From NCBI GenBank assembly GCA_023139255.1, contig JAGLNY010000030.1, positions 1 through 14,266 on the forward strand: a stretch of DNA of 14,266 nt. The letters are read 5' to 3'. A program made the position numbers and the translations under genes. The notes under the pieces are model-generated. The model was not told the origin of the DNA and ran no database searches. It saw only the letters and a list, made by a program, of their open reading frames with translations. The DNA is from Spirochaetales bacterium. Lineage in GTDB: Bacteria > Spirochaetota > Spirochaetia > JABMQR01. Of the stretch, positions 6,541-13,563 are shown one piece after another (the first letter of the stretch is position 1; every line of letters begins with the position of its first letter).

Positions 6541-7386
6541 TTATCGATCAAACTTACCCGCTATTACCCGCAATTTTTTTAGAAAATTTTCCTTTTCCCG
6601 ACCTGTGAACGTACATTTTTCCGTATCAGAAATCGCTGTTATCTGCTCAATTTCCCCGTGTGTAAACGTTACCCCTCCCAACCTGTAATCCTCAAAAGCC
6701 TCACAGGCGACCGGGCATATTTTCTTAACAATTTCGAAAATAGTTTTTGCAAATACACGTATCTCATACTGAGCATGCATATCCATTCTTAACTGAAGGA
6801 AATGAAACAAATTATGCAGGTCCATCTGCCAATACCATTCTGTATAGAGACTCAAAGGAAGATTTACCCTCGCCAATTCCCGGGCAATACCCATATCAAG
6901 AAGTTCCTGATATACAGCATACGTGCGCTTCTGATCCTCTTCGATCAGCTTTTTAACTTTCTCACAAATTTCAGAAGGAACAGGCTCGTCACTGCGGCCC
7001 TGTTTATTATCGCTGCTTTGATACGAAATGTTTTCATCTGAGGGAATATAGCTTTCATCTGCCATTACGCTGTATCGACCTGAAATTTCGTTAACTCTTG
7101 CAGTCCTGTGCCGTATCCATTGCCTCGCAACAAATATCGGCATTTTTATATGAAATGTAATATTAACCTGCTCAAAAGGGGACGTGTGATCATTCCTGAG
7201 AAGATACGTAATAAGTCCTTTATCCTTGCGGTATGACTTTGTTCCTTCTCCGTACGATACCCGTGCAGCCTGTACAATCCGGTCATCAGACCCGAGATAA
7301 TCAATCAACCGCACAAATCCCTTATCAAGGACAGGGAAAGATTTATCAAGAATTGCTTCTGCTTCCGGTACTGTGCAATGCGCCAT
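6541..7386 (-). CDS. thyX: FAD-dependent thymidylate synthase
   Basis: ThyX makes dTMP from dUMP using methylene-tetrahydrofolate, FAD and NADPH, and regenerates THF without dihydrofolate reductase. The 281-residue product has the full signature RHR-x7-S as RHRTARVNEISGRY (Arg92, His93, Arg94, Ser102). It also has LRNDHTSPFEQ (residues 63-73) and the helices ARELARVNLPLSLYTEWYW and NLFHFLQLR that form the flavin and nucleotide pocket. It is longer than the roughly 220-residue thermophile enzymes, mostly from extensions at both ends and an insert near 112-140. The ATG has GGAGG 4 nt upstream. It is the last gene of a minus-strand cluster, 15 bp after the PspB-like gene. Confidence 0.96.
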   Translation of the reverse strand: MAHCTVPEAEAILDKSFPVLDKGFVRLIDYLGSDDRIVQAARVSYGEGTKSYRKDKGLITYLLRNDHTSPFEQVNITFHIKMPIFVARQWIRHRTARVNEISGRYSVMADESYIPSDENISYQSSDNKQGRSDEPVPSEICEKVKKLIEEDQKRTYAVYQELLDMGIARELARVNLPLSLYTEWYWQMDLHNLFHFLQLRMDMHAQYEIRVFAKTIFEIVKKICPVACEAFEDYRLGGVTFTHGEIEQITAISDTEKCTFTGREKENFLKKLRVIAGKFDR

Positions 7387-7401
7387 GAGGCCTCCAAGTT
7401 T

Positions 7402-7617
7402 TTACAAATTATCGTATTTCTTATCTTTATCTATTTCCAGGATAACGGTTTCAAGGTTGCTCAACCGATCTTCATGCTTCCCTAATACGCGCATGAGTTC
7501 CTGAAGTTTTTGCTCGGAAATATCTGAACCTCTCTCTTTTCTCTTAAAGTACTGCCTGAGTACTTCTGTTATAGAACCAACACTCACAATTATTACAATA
7601 GCCAGCCAAAAACTCAT
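7402..7617 (-). CDS. Small PspB-like membrane protein
   Basis: A 71-residue protein built like the phage-shock protein PspB. It has one N-terminal transmembrane helix (FWLAIVIIVSVGSITEVL, residues 3-20), a basic stop-transfer segment (YFKRKER), then a polar coiled-coil tail of about 40 residues ending RLSNLETVILEIDKD. PspB has the same order and a similar RIQALESIL ending. The start at 7617 is chosen because CAGGAGAG lies 8 nt before the ATG; a TTG at 7686 would add 23 residues and has no ribosome site. It lies between rsmE and thyX on the same strand. No PspA, PspC or PspF homologue is visible, so a stress role is only suggested by shape. A generic single-pass coiled-coil protein is the alternative. 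Confidence 0.6.
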   Translation of the reverse strand: MSFWLAIVIIVSVGSITEVLRQYFKRKERGSDISEQKLQELMRVLGKHEDRLSNLETVILEIDKDKKYDNL

Positions 7618-7692
7618 ATCTATTACTCTCCTGAAATCGTGACTCCCGATCCATCTCACTCTACCAGATAACTGCTCCAGGGGCAATTAGCG

Positions 7693-7718
7693 TTATAGTC
7701 CACGTGAAGTCACTATAA
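7693..7718. repeat. Inverted repeat just downstream of rsmE
   Basis: TTATAGT (7693-7699) and ACTATAA (7712-7718) form perfect 7-bp arms around 12 nt, beginning 2 bp after the rsmE stop on the minus strand. No T-run follows on that strand, so it is not a standard terminator. It could be an operator or a -10-bearing region for the PspB-like/thyX pair: minus-strand TATAAC lies 16 nt after TTTATA. The evidence is only the symmetry. Confidence 0.3.
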
Positions 7719-7719
7719 A

Positions 7720-8448
7720 TTAAATCCAACACAATCTCCCAAGAAGAAGCGACAATCCGGCTGAACAGGCAGTCTCTGTCCTCAAAGTTCTTACTCCTAA
7801 TCCTGCAGAAATAAAACCCGTTTGAGCAAGAAGTTCCCGCTCCCGGTCAGACCATCCCCTTTCCGGGCCGACAGCCAGAATATAATTCCCCCCGGACGGA
7901 ATGTGCATAGTCGAGAGCCGGGAATCCGGATCAACATTATCAAGTACAATGCACATCGTCCCGGTATCACGGTGCCCCATCCCGGCCAATGCCGTATCAA
8001 GGGAACTGAACAGCTCTACTTCCGGAACTGCTGTCTCTCCAGCCTGCTGGGCACCACTTAATATATTTTCAGTATATTTCCCGTCTTTCCAGAGCCTGGC
8101 ATCCCTATACGAACGCTCCCCAGTATCAGTCCCGGTTACAGCTATTTTACCCACTCCAAAGCTTACAGCCTCCCGCAGTATCCTTTTCATGCAAATCGGC
8201 CGCACCTGGGCAACTAAAAGCGTTACAGGGAACAGCGGAACCGGCGGTGTTTCCGGTTTCCATGCAATAGTCAGGGATTCTGAATCCATTCCGGTAATAA
8301 CCGCCCTGCCGGTAAATCCGTTAATAATACCCATAAGAAAGCTGTCACCTTCCTGCAAGCGAAGGATCTTCATGATATGCTTTCCTCTTTCATCCGAAAG
8401 CAAAATTCTGCCATCCTCAGGATATGACTCAAACAAAATGATATTCAT
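7720..8448 (-). CDS. rsmE: 16S rRNA m3U1498 methyltransferase RsmE
   Basis: A 242-residue SPOUT-class methyltransferase of normal RsmE length. The N-terminal PUA-like domain includes GKHIMKILRLQEGD (22-35). The C-terminal knotted domain has the SAM-binding LAVGPERGWSDRE (191-203) and LGVRTLRTETA (217-227). RsmE methylates U1498 of 16S rRNA in the assembled 30S subunit. Two usually conserved spots differ: KxxELG is REAVSFG (92-98), and the EQsgR segment reads QQAGE (134-138). It is therefore a diverged member, though the SAM knot is intact. The ATG at 8448 has no Shine-Dalgarno at a workable distance. A TATATA sits 6 bp upstream, so the message is probably leaderless. It is the first gene of the rsmE, PspB-like and thyX group. 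Confidence 0.9.
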   Translation of the reverse strand: MNIILFESYPEDGRILLSDERGKHIMKILRLQEGDSFLMGIINGFTGRAVITGMDSESLTIAWKPETPPVPLFPVTLLVAQVRPICMKRILREAVSFGVGKIAVTGTDTGERSYRDARLWKDGKYTENILSGAQQAGETAVPEVELFSSLDTALAGMGHRDTGTMCIVLDNVDPDSRLSTMHIPSGGNYILAVGPERGWSDRERELLAQTGFISAGLGVRTLRTETACSAGLSLLLGRLCWI

Positions 8449-8454
8449 ACTCTT

Positions 8455-8463
8455 TATATATCA
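8455..8463 (-). promoter_or_regulatory. rsmE: Candidate extended -10 of rsmE
   Basis: The minus strand reads TGATATATA, an extended -10 whose hexamer TATATA (8455-8460) ends 6 bp before the rsmE ATG. The best -35 at 17 bp, TGGCAT, is poor. Transcription would start at or within about a base of the start codon. Confidence 0.4.
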
Positions 8464-8523
8464 TGAAATCAAAGCAGATGCCAGTTGCCGGGATGCACAT
8501 CAATTATCGGGGATTCGAACAGC

Positions 8524-8552
8524 TTTACAAACCTGACCTGACACTGTATACA
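8524..8552 (+). promoter_or_regulatory. lplA: Candidate promoter of lplA, leaderless arrangement
   Basis: TTTACA (8524-8529), 17 bp and TATACA (8547-8552). The -10 ends 8 bp before the ATG at 8561 and no Shine-Dalgarno is present, so the mRNA should begin within 1-2 nt of the start codon. The -10 lies in a perfect 12-bp palindrome, ACTGTATACAGT (8543-8554). Confidence 0.55.
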
Positions 8553-8560
8553 GTAAGAAT

Positions 8561-9577
8561 ATGACAGATGTCACAGTTTACATCAGTACATCATTAAATC
8601 CACAGCTCAACCTTGCCATGGAGGAGTCTCTCTTCCGGAACATGCAGCCTGGATCATATATCCTCCTTCTCTACAGGAACAATCCCTCAGTTATTATCGG
8701 AAGAAACCAAAACCCCTGGCTCGAATGCAGTCTTAAGTTAATGAAAGATGATCATGTGCCGTTTTATCGCCGATTCAGCGGCGGGGGAACAGTATATCAT
8801 GATCCTGGAAATATAAATTACAGTTATATGACCCCGCGAAAGAAGTTTAACCGTGCAGCAGCAACAGGTCTGTTAGTCCAAGCCTTGAAGCGTCTTGGAA
8901 TCCAGGCAGAAACCTCTCCAAGAAATGACATTCTGGCACAGGATAAAAAAATATCAGGGAGTGCCTACAGGATCTCAGGTGACAAAGCCTATCACCACGG
9001 AACTCTCCTTGTAGATGCAGATCTGAGTAAACTTGAATCGTACCTTACTCCCGACAAATCAGTCTCCAAATCAAGAGGAACAAAATCTGTACCGGCATCT
9101 GTTATAAATCTTACAACAATTGATCCCACCCTCACTCATGAAAAAATATATAATGCAGTAGTTTCTTCTTTCACACAAAAACCGGTTCAAACAAACCAGT
9201 ACATTGATGAATCAGAAGCCCGCCGGCTAAAGGGTATTACCGAATTATACGACATGCTTCCGGAACGGGATTGGTTACTCGGAAAAACTCCTGCCTTTAC
9301 TGTTACAGTGCATTGTCAATTTTGTCATCCTGAACCCGTAAACCTTCCTGCAGCACTGAATATTGTTAAGGGAAAAATACATACAATCAATCTTCCTGAA
9401 AATTTTTCTATGGGCATTACAGAGCATGCTGTTTACCTGGAAAATCTTCTGAAAGGGACATATTTCCGTATAGAAGATATTTTTACAACACTCTCTAATT
9501 CTGTGCATGGGAACACTGTAGAACAAGGCAAATTCTTACATTCCCTGCTGACAGGTCTTTCTAAAACCATTCTTTGA
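8561..9577 (+). CDS. lplA: Lipoate-protein ligase A
   Basis: A 338-residue protein, the same length and domain order as E. coli LplA. LplA activates free lipoate with ATP and attaches it to lysines of lipoyl domains (glycine cleavage H protein, E2 subunits). Motifs seen are NLAMEESLFR (17-26), VIIGRNQNPWLEC (44-56), RRFSGGGTVYHD (70-81, the adenylate loop), SPRND (119-123), KKISGSAYR with catalytic Lys130, and HHGTLLVDADLSKL. The C-terminal small domain is also present, so it is not the split LplA/LplB type. The start matches the family N-terminus exactly. There is no Shine-Dalgarno; a promoter lies 8 bp upstream. It diverges from rsmE with 112 bp between them and converges on a methyltransferase gene. 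No lipoylated target protein gene is visible in this window. Confidence 0.96.
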   Translation: MTDVTVYISTSLNPQLNLAMEESLFRNMQPGSYILLLYRNNPSVIIGRNQNPWLECSLKLMKDDHVPFYRRFSGGGTVYHDPGNINYSYMTPRKKFNRAAATGLLVQALKRLGIQAETSPRNDILAQDKKISGSAYRISGDKAYHHGTLLVDADLSKLESYLTPDKSVSKSRGTKSVPASVINLTTIDPTLTHEKIYNAVVSSFTQKPVQTNQYIDESEARRLKGITELYDMLPERDWLLGKTPAFTVTVHCQFCHPEPVNLPAALNIVKGKIHTINLPENFSMGITEHAVYLENLLKGTYFRIEDIFTTLSNSVHGNTVEQGKFLHSLLTGLSKTIL

Positions 9578-9600
9578 TTCACTCAGTGATATCATGTGTG

Positions 9601-10206
9601 TTAATTTTCCACTTTACTTATTATAGTAAAATCATGAGGGACATAATCCCGAACTACACAAATATGACTGGAATATTCGGAGACCCAGGGGAGCACCTCT
9701 TCAGGATTGAAATAAGCATACTTTTCGCTCTGCACAGGATGATCCGGATCAAGCAGATTAAACACAACCCACTTTTCTGCTACCGTAAAAAAAACCGGCA
9801 GTGCTGCCCGCAGAAAATCCCTGTTGTTTCCCAGATTTAAATTGAAAATACCTGAGCTGTAGACAATATCATACGCCCCATTTTCAAACATGTCCCGGGA
9901 AAACATATCACCCGAAATGAAATCTCCTTCAGGATAGCGTACGGCTGCTTCTTTCACCATAGTATCAAGAATATCAATCCCGGTATAAGAGACATCGATA
10001 TTTTTTCCCCGGAGAAATCCGTATAAATCACCCAAACCGCAGCCGACATCAAGAAGTGTCATCCCGGTAAGATCAAGCTGATCCGTCAGGGCATTAAACC
10101 GACCAAGGTGAGCATCCTCACTCTCCCAATCCAGTATCTTGAATCCCTTGTCCCGGGAGTTTACACGGGAGGAATAATGCTTCTCAATCTTCTTCTTACT
10201 CTGCAT
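9601..10206 (-). CDS. Class I SAM-dependent methyltransferase, substrate unknown
   Basis: A 201-residue Rossmann-fold methyltransferase. Motif I is LLDVGCGLGDL (51-61), followed by the acidic ribose-binding residue in YTGIDI (Asp78), then GDFISGDMF (94-102) and the motif IV-like YDIVYSSGIFNL (112-123). The N-terminus (SKKKIEKHYSSRVNSRDKG, ILDWESEDAHLGRF) looks like the helical cap of small-molecule or lipid methyltransferases, but I cannot name the substrate. I chose the ATG at 10206 because a CTGACA-N17-TATACT promoter ends 7 bp before it. A GTG at 10290 would add a hydrophobic stretch (LLLVLVFLLI) from A/T-rich DNA that also carries the neighbour's promoter, so I think it is not coding. If it is coding, the protein would be membrane-anchored. 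Confidence 0.75.
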   Translation of the reverse strand: MQSKKKIEKHYSSRVNSRDKGFKILDWESEDAHLGRFNALTDQLDLTGMTLLDVGCGLGDLYGFLRGKNIDVSYTGIDILDTMVKEAAVRYPEGDFISGDMFSRDMFENGAYDIVYSSGIFNLNLGNNRDFLRAALPVFFTVAEKWVVFNLLDPDHPVQSEKYAYFNPEEVLPWVSEYSSHICVVRDYVPHDFTIISKVEN

Positions 10207-10213
10207 ATTAAAC

Positions 10214-10242
10214 AGTATACAGACAGAGTAAATCTCTGTCAG
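10214..10242 (-). promoter_or_regulatory. Candidate promoter of the methyltransferase gene, leaderless arrangement
   Basis: On the minus strand CTGACA (10237-10242), 17 bp and TATACT (10214-10219), five of six matches in each hexamer. Only GTTTAAT separates the -10 from the ATG at 10206, and there is no Shine-Dalgarno. This promoter is also the main evidence for that start codon. Confidence 0.55.
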
Positions 10243-10283
10243 CTTTATTAGTAAAAAAACCAAAACCAAAAGCAAGTAAAACA

Positions 10284-10312
10284 ATGACACTATAAGAAAA
10301 ATGCTTTATACT
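10284..10312 (+). promoter_or_regulatory. Candidate promoter of the solute-binding protein gene
   Basis: ATGACA (10284-10289), 17 bp and TATACT (10307-10312). Transcription would start near 10319, leaving a leader of about 13 nt that still contains a Shine-Dalgarno, AGGGA (10321-10325), 6 nt before the ATG. This contrasts with the leaderless arrangement of the neighbouring divergent gene. Confidence 0.5.
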
Positions 10313-10331
10313 CCCAGGCAAGGGAAACTAT

Positions 10332-11960
10332 ATGCGCACATTAATAAGAAAAATACTTGTATCTATAATTCTTATAAGTTCAGCCCTTCCTGCTCTTACA
10401 GCGGCTGATTTTATCCCCGAAAAATCAAACTCCCCGGTCCAGCTTCGTAAATCATCTGAGTTTGTCATAGCAATTGATATGAACGAGGAGCCGTTTACCT
10501 TCAACCCGCAAAAATCAACAAATATCAACTCAGCTCAGCTTCTCACAGCAATAGCAGAAGGGCTGGTAACATATCATCCAGCAACACTGGATCCCGTACC
10601 CGGTGCGGCAAATGCCATTGAAACTTCTGATGACGGGCTGATATGGACCATCTCGATACGAAAAGATGCCCGGTTCAGCAATGGCGACCCTATAACAGCA
10701 TATACATTCTTCGACACATGGTTCCACTTTATTAATCAGGAAACCGCGGGGGATATGGCATCTCTTCTTGATATCATCAAAGGAGTTCGTGCATACCGTA
10801 CCGGTCGGGCAACAAACAAAAGCAGCGTAGGAATCAGGACCCTTGACCGTTACACTCTCGAGCTGCGACTTATCACACCGGCTCCGTATCTTCTCAATAT
10901 ATTATGCCATCACATATTTACGGCAATCCATCCCGACAACTTGCTTAACCTCGACAACATTACAGCTGAAACATTCATAAGCAGCGGTCCTTATAGAATT
11001 GCTGCGGCAAATGAGGAAGAAATATATTTGGAGAAAAATCCATATTATTGGGATAAAGATAATGTAAAATCAGAGCATATCCGGATTGAACTACGGGAAT
11101 CAGGCCTTGCTCTGCTCATTGATTTCTCAGGAGAACTTGTCCACTGGTCAGAAGCCTATATTCCAATACCGCTTTTATATGATGAAGATGACGTTATCGT
11201 CTATCCTGAATACTCAACAGGATTTTATTATTTTTCAGAGAATTCCGGTCCGTATTCAATGCCGAAGGTTCGCAAAGCCCTGTCCTTCCTTATCCCCTGG
11301 GACGAACTTAGGGAAAGCGGGAATTATCTCTATCCAACCGATACACTGGTTCCCCAGGACACACTCTACTATGGTGCCGGCGGCATCCCGGGATCCAACC
11401 GCGAACTTTCTTTCCAGCTTCTTGAGGAAGCGGGTTTTCCTAAAGGCAGCGGCTTGCCGCTAATCCATCTGGCTATTCACCCCGGCGAAGCTCTAGAGGA
11501 GATGACTGACCGGATCACCGATATCTGGAGTACTGAACTCGGAATTACCGTGATTACTGATGTTGTCCCATTTTCGGTCTATCTGGGAGACCCGGAAAAT
11601 TCCCCCTACACCATGGGATTCATTACATGGATAGGTGATTTCTACGACCCGTACAGTTTTCTGAATATGTGGTTGTCAGACAGCAACTTTAATCCGGGAA
11701 AATACCAGAATCCGGAATTTGACTCACTGATTCGAAGAGGTCTTGAACAGGAAGATGATGCAAAACGATTTCTCTACTTCCGTGAAGCGGAGAATATTAT
11801 TCTTCAGCAAGCGGCAGTAATCCCTATATCACATGGAGTATCAGTTAATTTTATCAATACAGATATTGTTTCCGGCTGGTACCCTAATCTGCTGGATATC
11901 CACCCGCTCAAATATTTTGATACCCACGAGCCCAGCCTGAAAGACTCAAATTTGCTCTAA
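10332..11960 (+). CDS. Exported oligopeptide-type ABC solute-binding protein (SBP family 5)
   Basis: A 542-residue periplasmic binding protein of the OppA/DppA type. Residues 1-25 are a signal peptide: basic MRTLIRK, hydrophobic core, then LTAAD. No lipobox Cys is present, so it should be released rather than lipid-anchored. The mature part has family features: a GLVTYHPATLDPVPGAANAIETSDDGL-like segment (77-103), KDARFSNGDPITAYTF (111-126), SSGPYRI, EKNPYYWDKDNVKSE, KVRKALSFLIPW, and a C-terminal MGFITWIGDFYDPYSFLNMW. Such proteins deliver peptides or other ligands to an ABC importer. No permease or ATPase gene is next to it, so it is an orphan in this window and must share a transporter coded elsewhere or act as a sensor. 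It has its own promoter and Shine-Dalgarno, and it converges with malQ across 24 bp. Confidence 0.88.
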   Translation: MRTLIRKILVSIILISSALPALTAADFIPEKSNSPVQLRKSSEFVIAIDMNEEPFTFNPQKSTNINSAQLLTAIAEGLVTYHPATLDPVPGAANAIETSDDGLIWTISIRKDARFSNGDPITAYTFFDTWFHFINQETAGDMASLLDIIKGVRAYRTGRATNKSSVGIRTLDRYTLELRLITPAPYLLNILCHHIFTAIHPDNLLNLDNITAETFISSGPYRIAAANEEEIYLEKNPYYWDKDNVKSEHIRIELRESGLALLIDFSGELVHWSEAYIPIPLLYDEDDVIVYPEYSTGFYYFSENSGPYSMPKVRKALSFLIPWDELRESGNYLYPTDTLVPQDTLYYGAGGIPGSNRELSFQLLEEAGFPKGSGLPLIHLAIHPGEALEEMTDRITDIWSTELGITVITDVVPFSVYLGDPENSPYTMGFITWIGDFYDPYSFLNMWLSDSNFNPGKYQNPEFDSLIRRGLEQEDDAKRFLYFREAENIILQQAAVIPISHGVSVNFINTDIVSGWYPNLLDIHPLKYFDTHEPSLKDSNLL

Positions 11961-11984
11961 GACGGCTCCCTAACAAAAAGCAGC

Positions 11985-13499
11985 TCAATCCCTTCCATAC
12001 AGTTGAACCATCTCCCTGAACCTGGAAGCAGTCAACTCATCCGCCGCTCCCTGAAGCATTCTCCACGACCAATTTCTACTGCTTACAGTTGAGGGAGTAT
12101 TCATCCGGCACGTTTCCCCGAGAGACAGCAGATCCTGCATAGGGAAAATCGCATACTGAGCCCGGGATACCATTACCTGACGCATCATGGACCAGGAAAT
12201 ATCATCCCCGGATCTGGCAAGGTACCTTCGTACCAGATCCTTATCTTCTTCATTAAGGCTCTGGTACCATCCAAGTGTGGTGTTATTATCATGTGTACCA
12301 GTATAAGCGACACAGTTTTCAGGATAATTATGGGGAAGAAAATCATTCGCCGCATTCAGTCTGCCGGATCCAATCCGGTCAAAGGCAAATTGGAAGATTT
12401 TCATTCCGGGGAGATTGAAACCATCACGCAACTCCACAACTTCAGGAGTCATCACCCCCAGGTCTTCAGCAATGATCGGGATGTTCCCCAGTTCTCGCTG
12501 AATCTGATCAAACAGTTTTTTACCTGGTGCCTTAACCCATCTGCCGTTCACCGCTGTCTTCTCGCCGACCCCAACCTCCCAGTATGCCTCCAATCCCCTG
12601 AAATGATCAATTCTGACAATATCAGTCTGCTCCAGAGCTTTTCTGATCCGCAGCAGCCACCATTGCAGAATATCTTCTTCTTTGCGGTCCCAATCATATA
12701 CCGGGGTGCCCCAAAGTTGTCCTGTGTCACTAAAAAAATCAGGTGGAACTCCCGATTGAGCAGAAAATTTTCCTCTCTCATCAATCTTGAATAAATCAAT
12801 GTTTACCCAGGTATCCGCACTGTCAGCAGCCACAAATATGGGCACATCCCCAATAAACCGTATTCCCTTACGATTAACATACTGCTTTAACGCAGACCAT
12901 TGTTCATAAAAAAAGTACTGCAGGATTTTCTGAATCTCGATTTTGCCGGAATAGTCCTTCCTCCACCTGTCAAGGACATCAGGATTCCGATACCCAAGCC
13001 CATGATCCCATGTCAGGAACCATCTTGAATCATTATATTTTTCTGTCGCTACAGTGAAGAGGGCATAATCATCAAGCCAATTTTTGTTATTGGTGCAGAA
13101 AGATTTATATTCGGCTGCATCCTCTCCCGCCGCAGAACCAAGGAATTTTTCAGCCGCATCTGTCAGCAGGTTTTTTTTCCAGGATTCCACCAGTGCAAAG
13201 TCGACTGCTTCATCCCGGAATCCGGGTTTTCCCTGAAGTTGTTTTTCGGACAGCAGCCCCTTATCGGCCAGCAGGTCAAGGCTTACCAACAGGATGTTTC
13301 CGGCAAAGGTGGATCTGGCCGAATATGGAGAGTTTCCATACCCTGTAGGACCAAGAGGAAGTATCTGCCAGAGTTTCGCGGAACAGGATGAAATAAAATC
13401 CGCAAACTTATACGCTTCATATCCGAAATCCCCAATCCCATAAGGACCGGGTAACGATGTCGGGTGCAGAAGAATTCCCGAAAACCGTTCGTTTTTCAT
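11985..13499 (-). CDS. malQ: 4-alpha-glucanotransferase (amylomaltase, GH77)
   Basis: MalQ transfers alpha-1,4-glucan segments between maltodextrins and releases glucose. From the ATG at 13499 it has 504 residues, typical for GH77. Motifs seen are SGILLHPTSLPGPYGIGDFG (7-26), GPTGYGNSPYS (50-60), IGDVPIFVAADSADTW (216-231), VRIDHFRGLEAYWEV with nucleophile Asp298, IIAEDLGVMTP with acid/base Glu345, and YTGTHDNNTTLGWY with the stabilising Asp404. All three catalytic carboxylates are present. The start is chosen at the family's MK-RFSGILLHPTSLPG terminus; the frame extends 27 codons further to 13580 but would run into carD. No Shine-Dalgarno precedes the ATG and a perfect TATAAT lies 6 bp upstream. 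No other maltose or glycogen gene is in the window. Confidence 0.96.
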   Translation of the reverse strand: MKNERFSGILLHPTSLPGPYGIGDFGYEAYKFADFISSCSAKLWQILPLGPTGYGNSPYSARSTFAGNILLVSLDLLADKGLLSEKQLQGKPGFRDEAVDFALVESWKKNLLTDAAEKFLGSAAGEDAAEYKSFCTNNKNWLDDYALFTVATEKYNDSRWFLTWDHGLGYRNPDVLDRWRKDYSGKIEIQKILQYFFYEQWSALKQYVNRKGIRFIGDVPIFVAADSADTWVNIDLFKIDERGKFSAQSGVPPDFFSDTGQLWGTPVYDWDRKEEDILQWWLLRIRKALEQTDIVRIDHFRGLEAYWEVGVGEKTAVNGRWVKAPGKKLFDQIQRELGNIPIIAEDLGVMTPEVVELRDGFNLPGMKIFQFAFDRIGSGRLNAANDFLPHNYPENCVAYTGTHDNNTTLGWYQSLNEEDKDLVRRYLARSGDDISWSMMRQVMVSRAQYAIFPMQDLLSLGETCRMNTPSTVSSRNWSWRMLQGAADELTASRFREMVQLYGRD

Positions 13500-13505
13500 T
13501 ATTTC

Positions 13506-13534
13506 ATTATACAGTATTTCATTACCTTTGACTA
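13506..13534 (-). promoter_or_regulatory. malQ: Candidate promoter of malQ, leaderless arrangement
   Basis: On the minus strand TAGTCA (13529-13534), 17 bp and a perfect TATAAT (13506-13511), with only GAAATA before the ATG. The -35 matches four of six bases and overlaps the carD -35, which points the other way. Confidence 0.5.
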
Positions 13535-13556
13535 TCCTGACAGTTTTGAGTATAAT
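13528..13556 (+). promoter_or_regulatory. Promoter of carD, near-consensus, leaderless arrangement
   Basis: TTGACT (13528-13533), 17 bp and a perfect TATAAT (13551-13556) make the best sigma-70 match in the window. The -10 is followed by GCGTTCT and then the ATG at 13564, placing the expected start of transcription on or next to the A of the ATG. No Shine-Dalgarno is present. Confidence 0.7.
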
Positions 13557-13563
13557 GCGTTCT

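Noticed and set aside
6551..6572. GCGGGTAA direct repeat (minus strand) at the end of thyX
   Set aside because: Only two short copies, in frame within conserved coding sequence (RVIAGK), so it is most simply coding chance.
8505..8522. TTCGAATC-like T-loop sequence (minus strand GTTCGAATCCCCG), suggesting a tRNA 3' end or att site
   Set aside because: The flanking bases do not pair as a T-stem, no acceptor or CCA follows, and no anticodon arm can be drawn upstream.
7901..8536. 211-residue plus-strand ORF opposite rsmE
   Set aside because: It is antisense to a clearly recognised RsmE, has low-complexity Ser/Pro/Ile composition and no family resemblance.
8543..8554. ACTGTATACAGT palindrome as an E. 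coli-type LexA box before lplA
   Set aside because: The CTGT and ACAG half-sites are 2 bp apart rather than 8, and the symmetry is largely explained by the TATACA -10. A role as a separate operator is unsupported.
10207..10290. N-terminal membrane anchor on the methyltransferase (GTG start at 10290)
   Set aside because: The hydrophobic run comes from an A/T-rich intergenic stretch that contains promoters for both divergent genes. The ATG at 10206 has a well-placed promoter.
12291..12794. 167-residue plus-strand ORF opposite malQ
   Set aside because: It lies antisense inside well-conserved GH77 sequence and has no domain or ribosome site.
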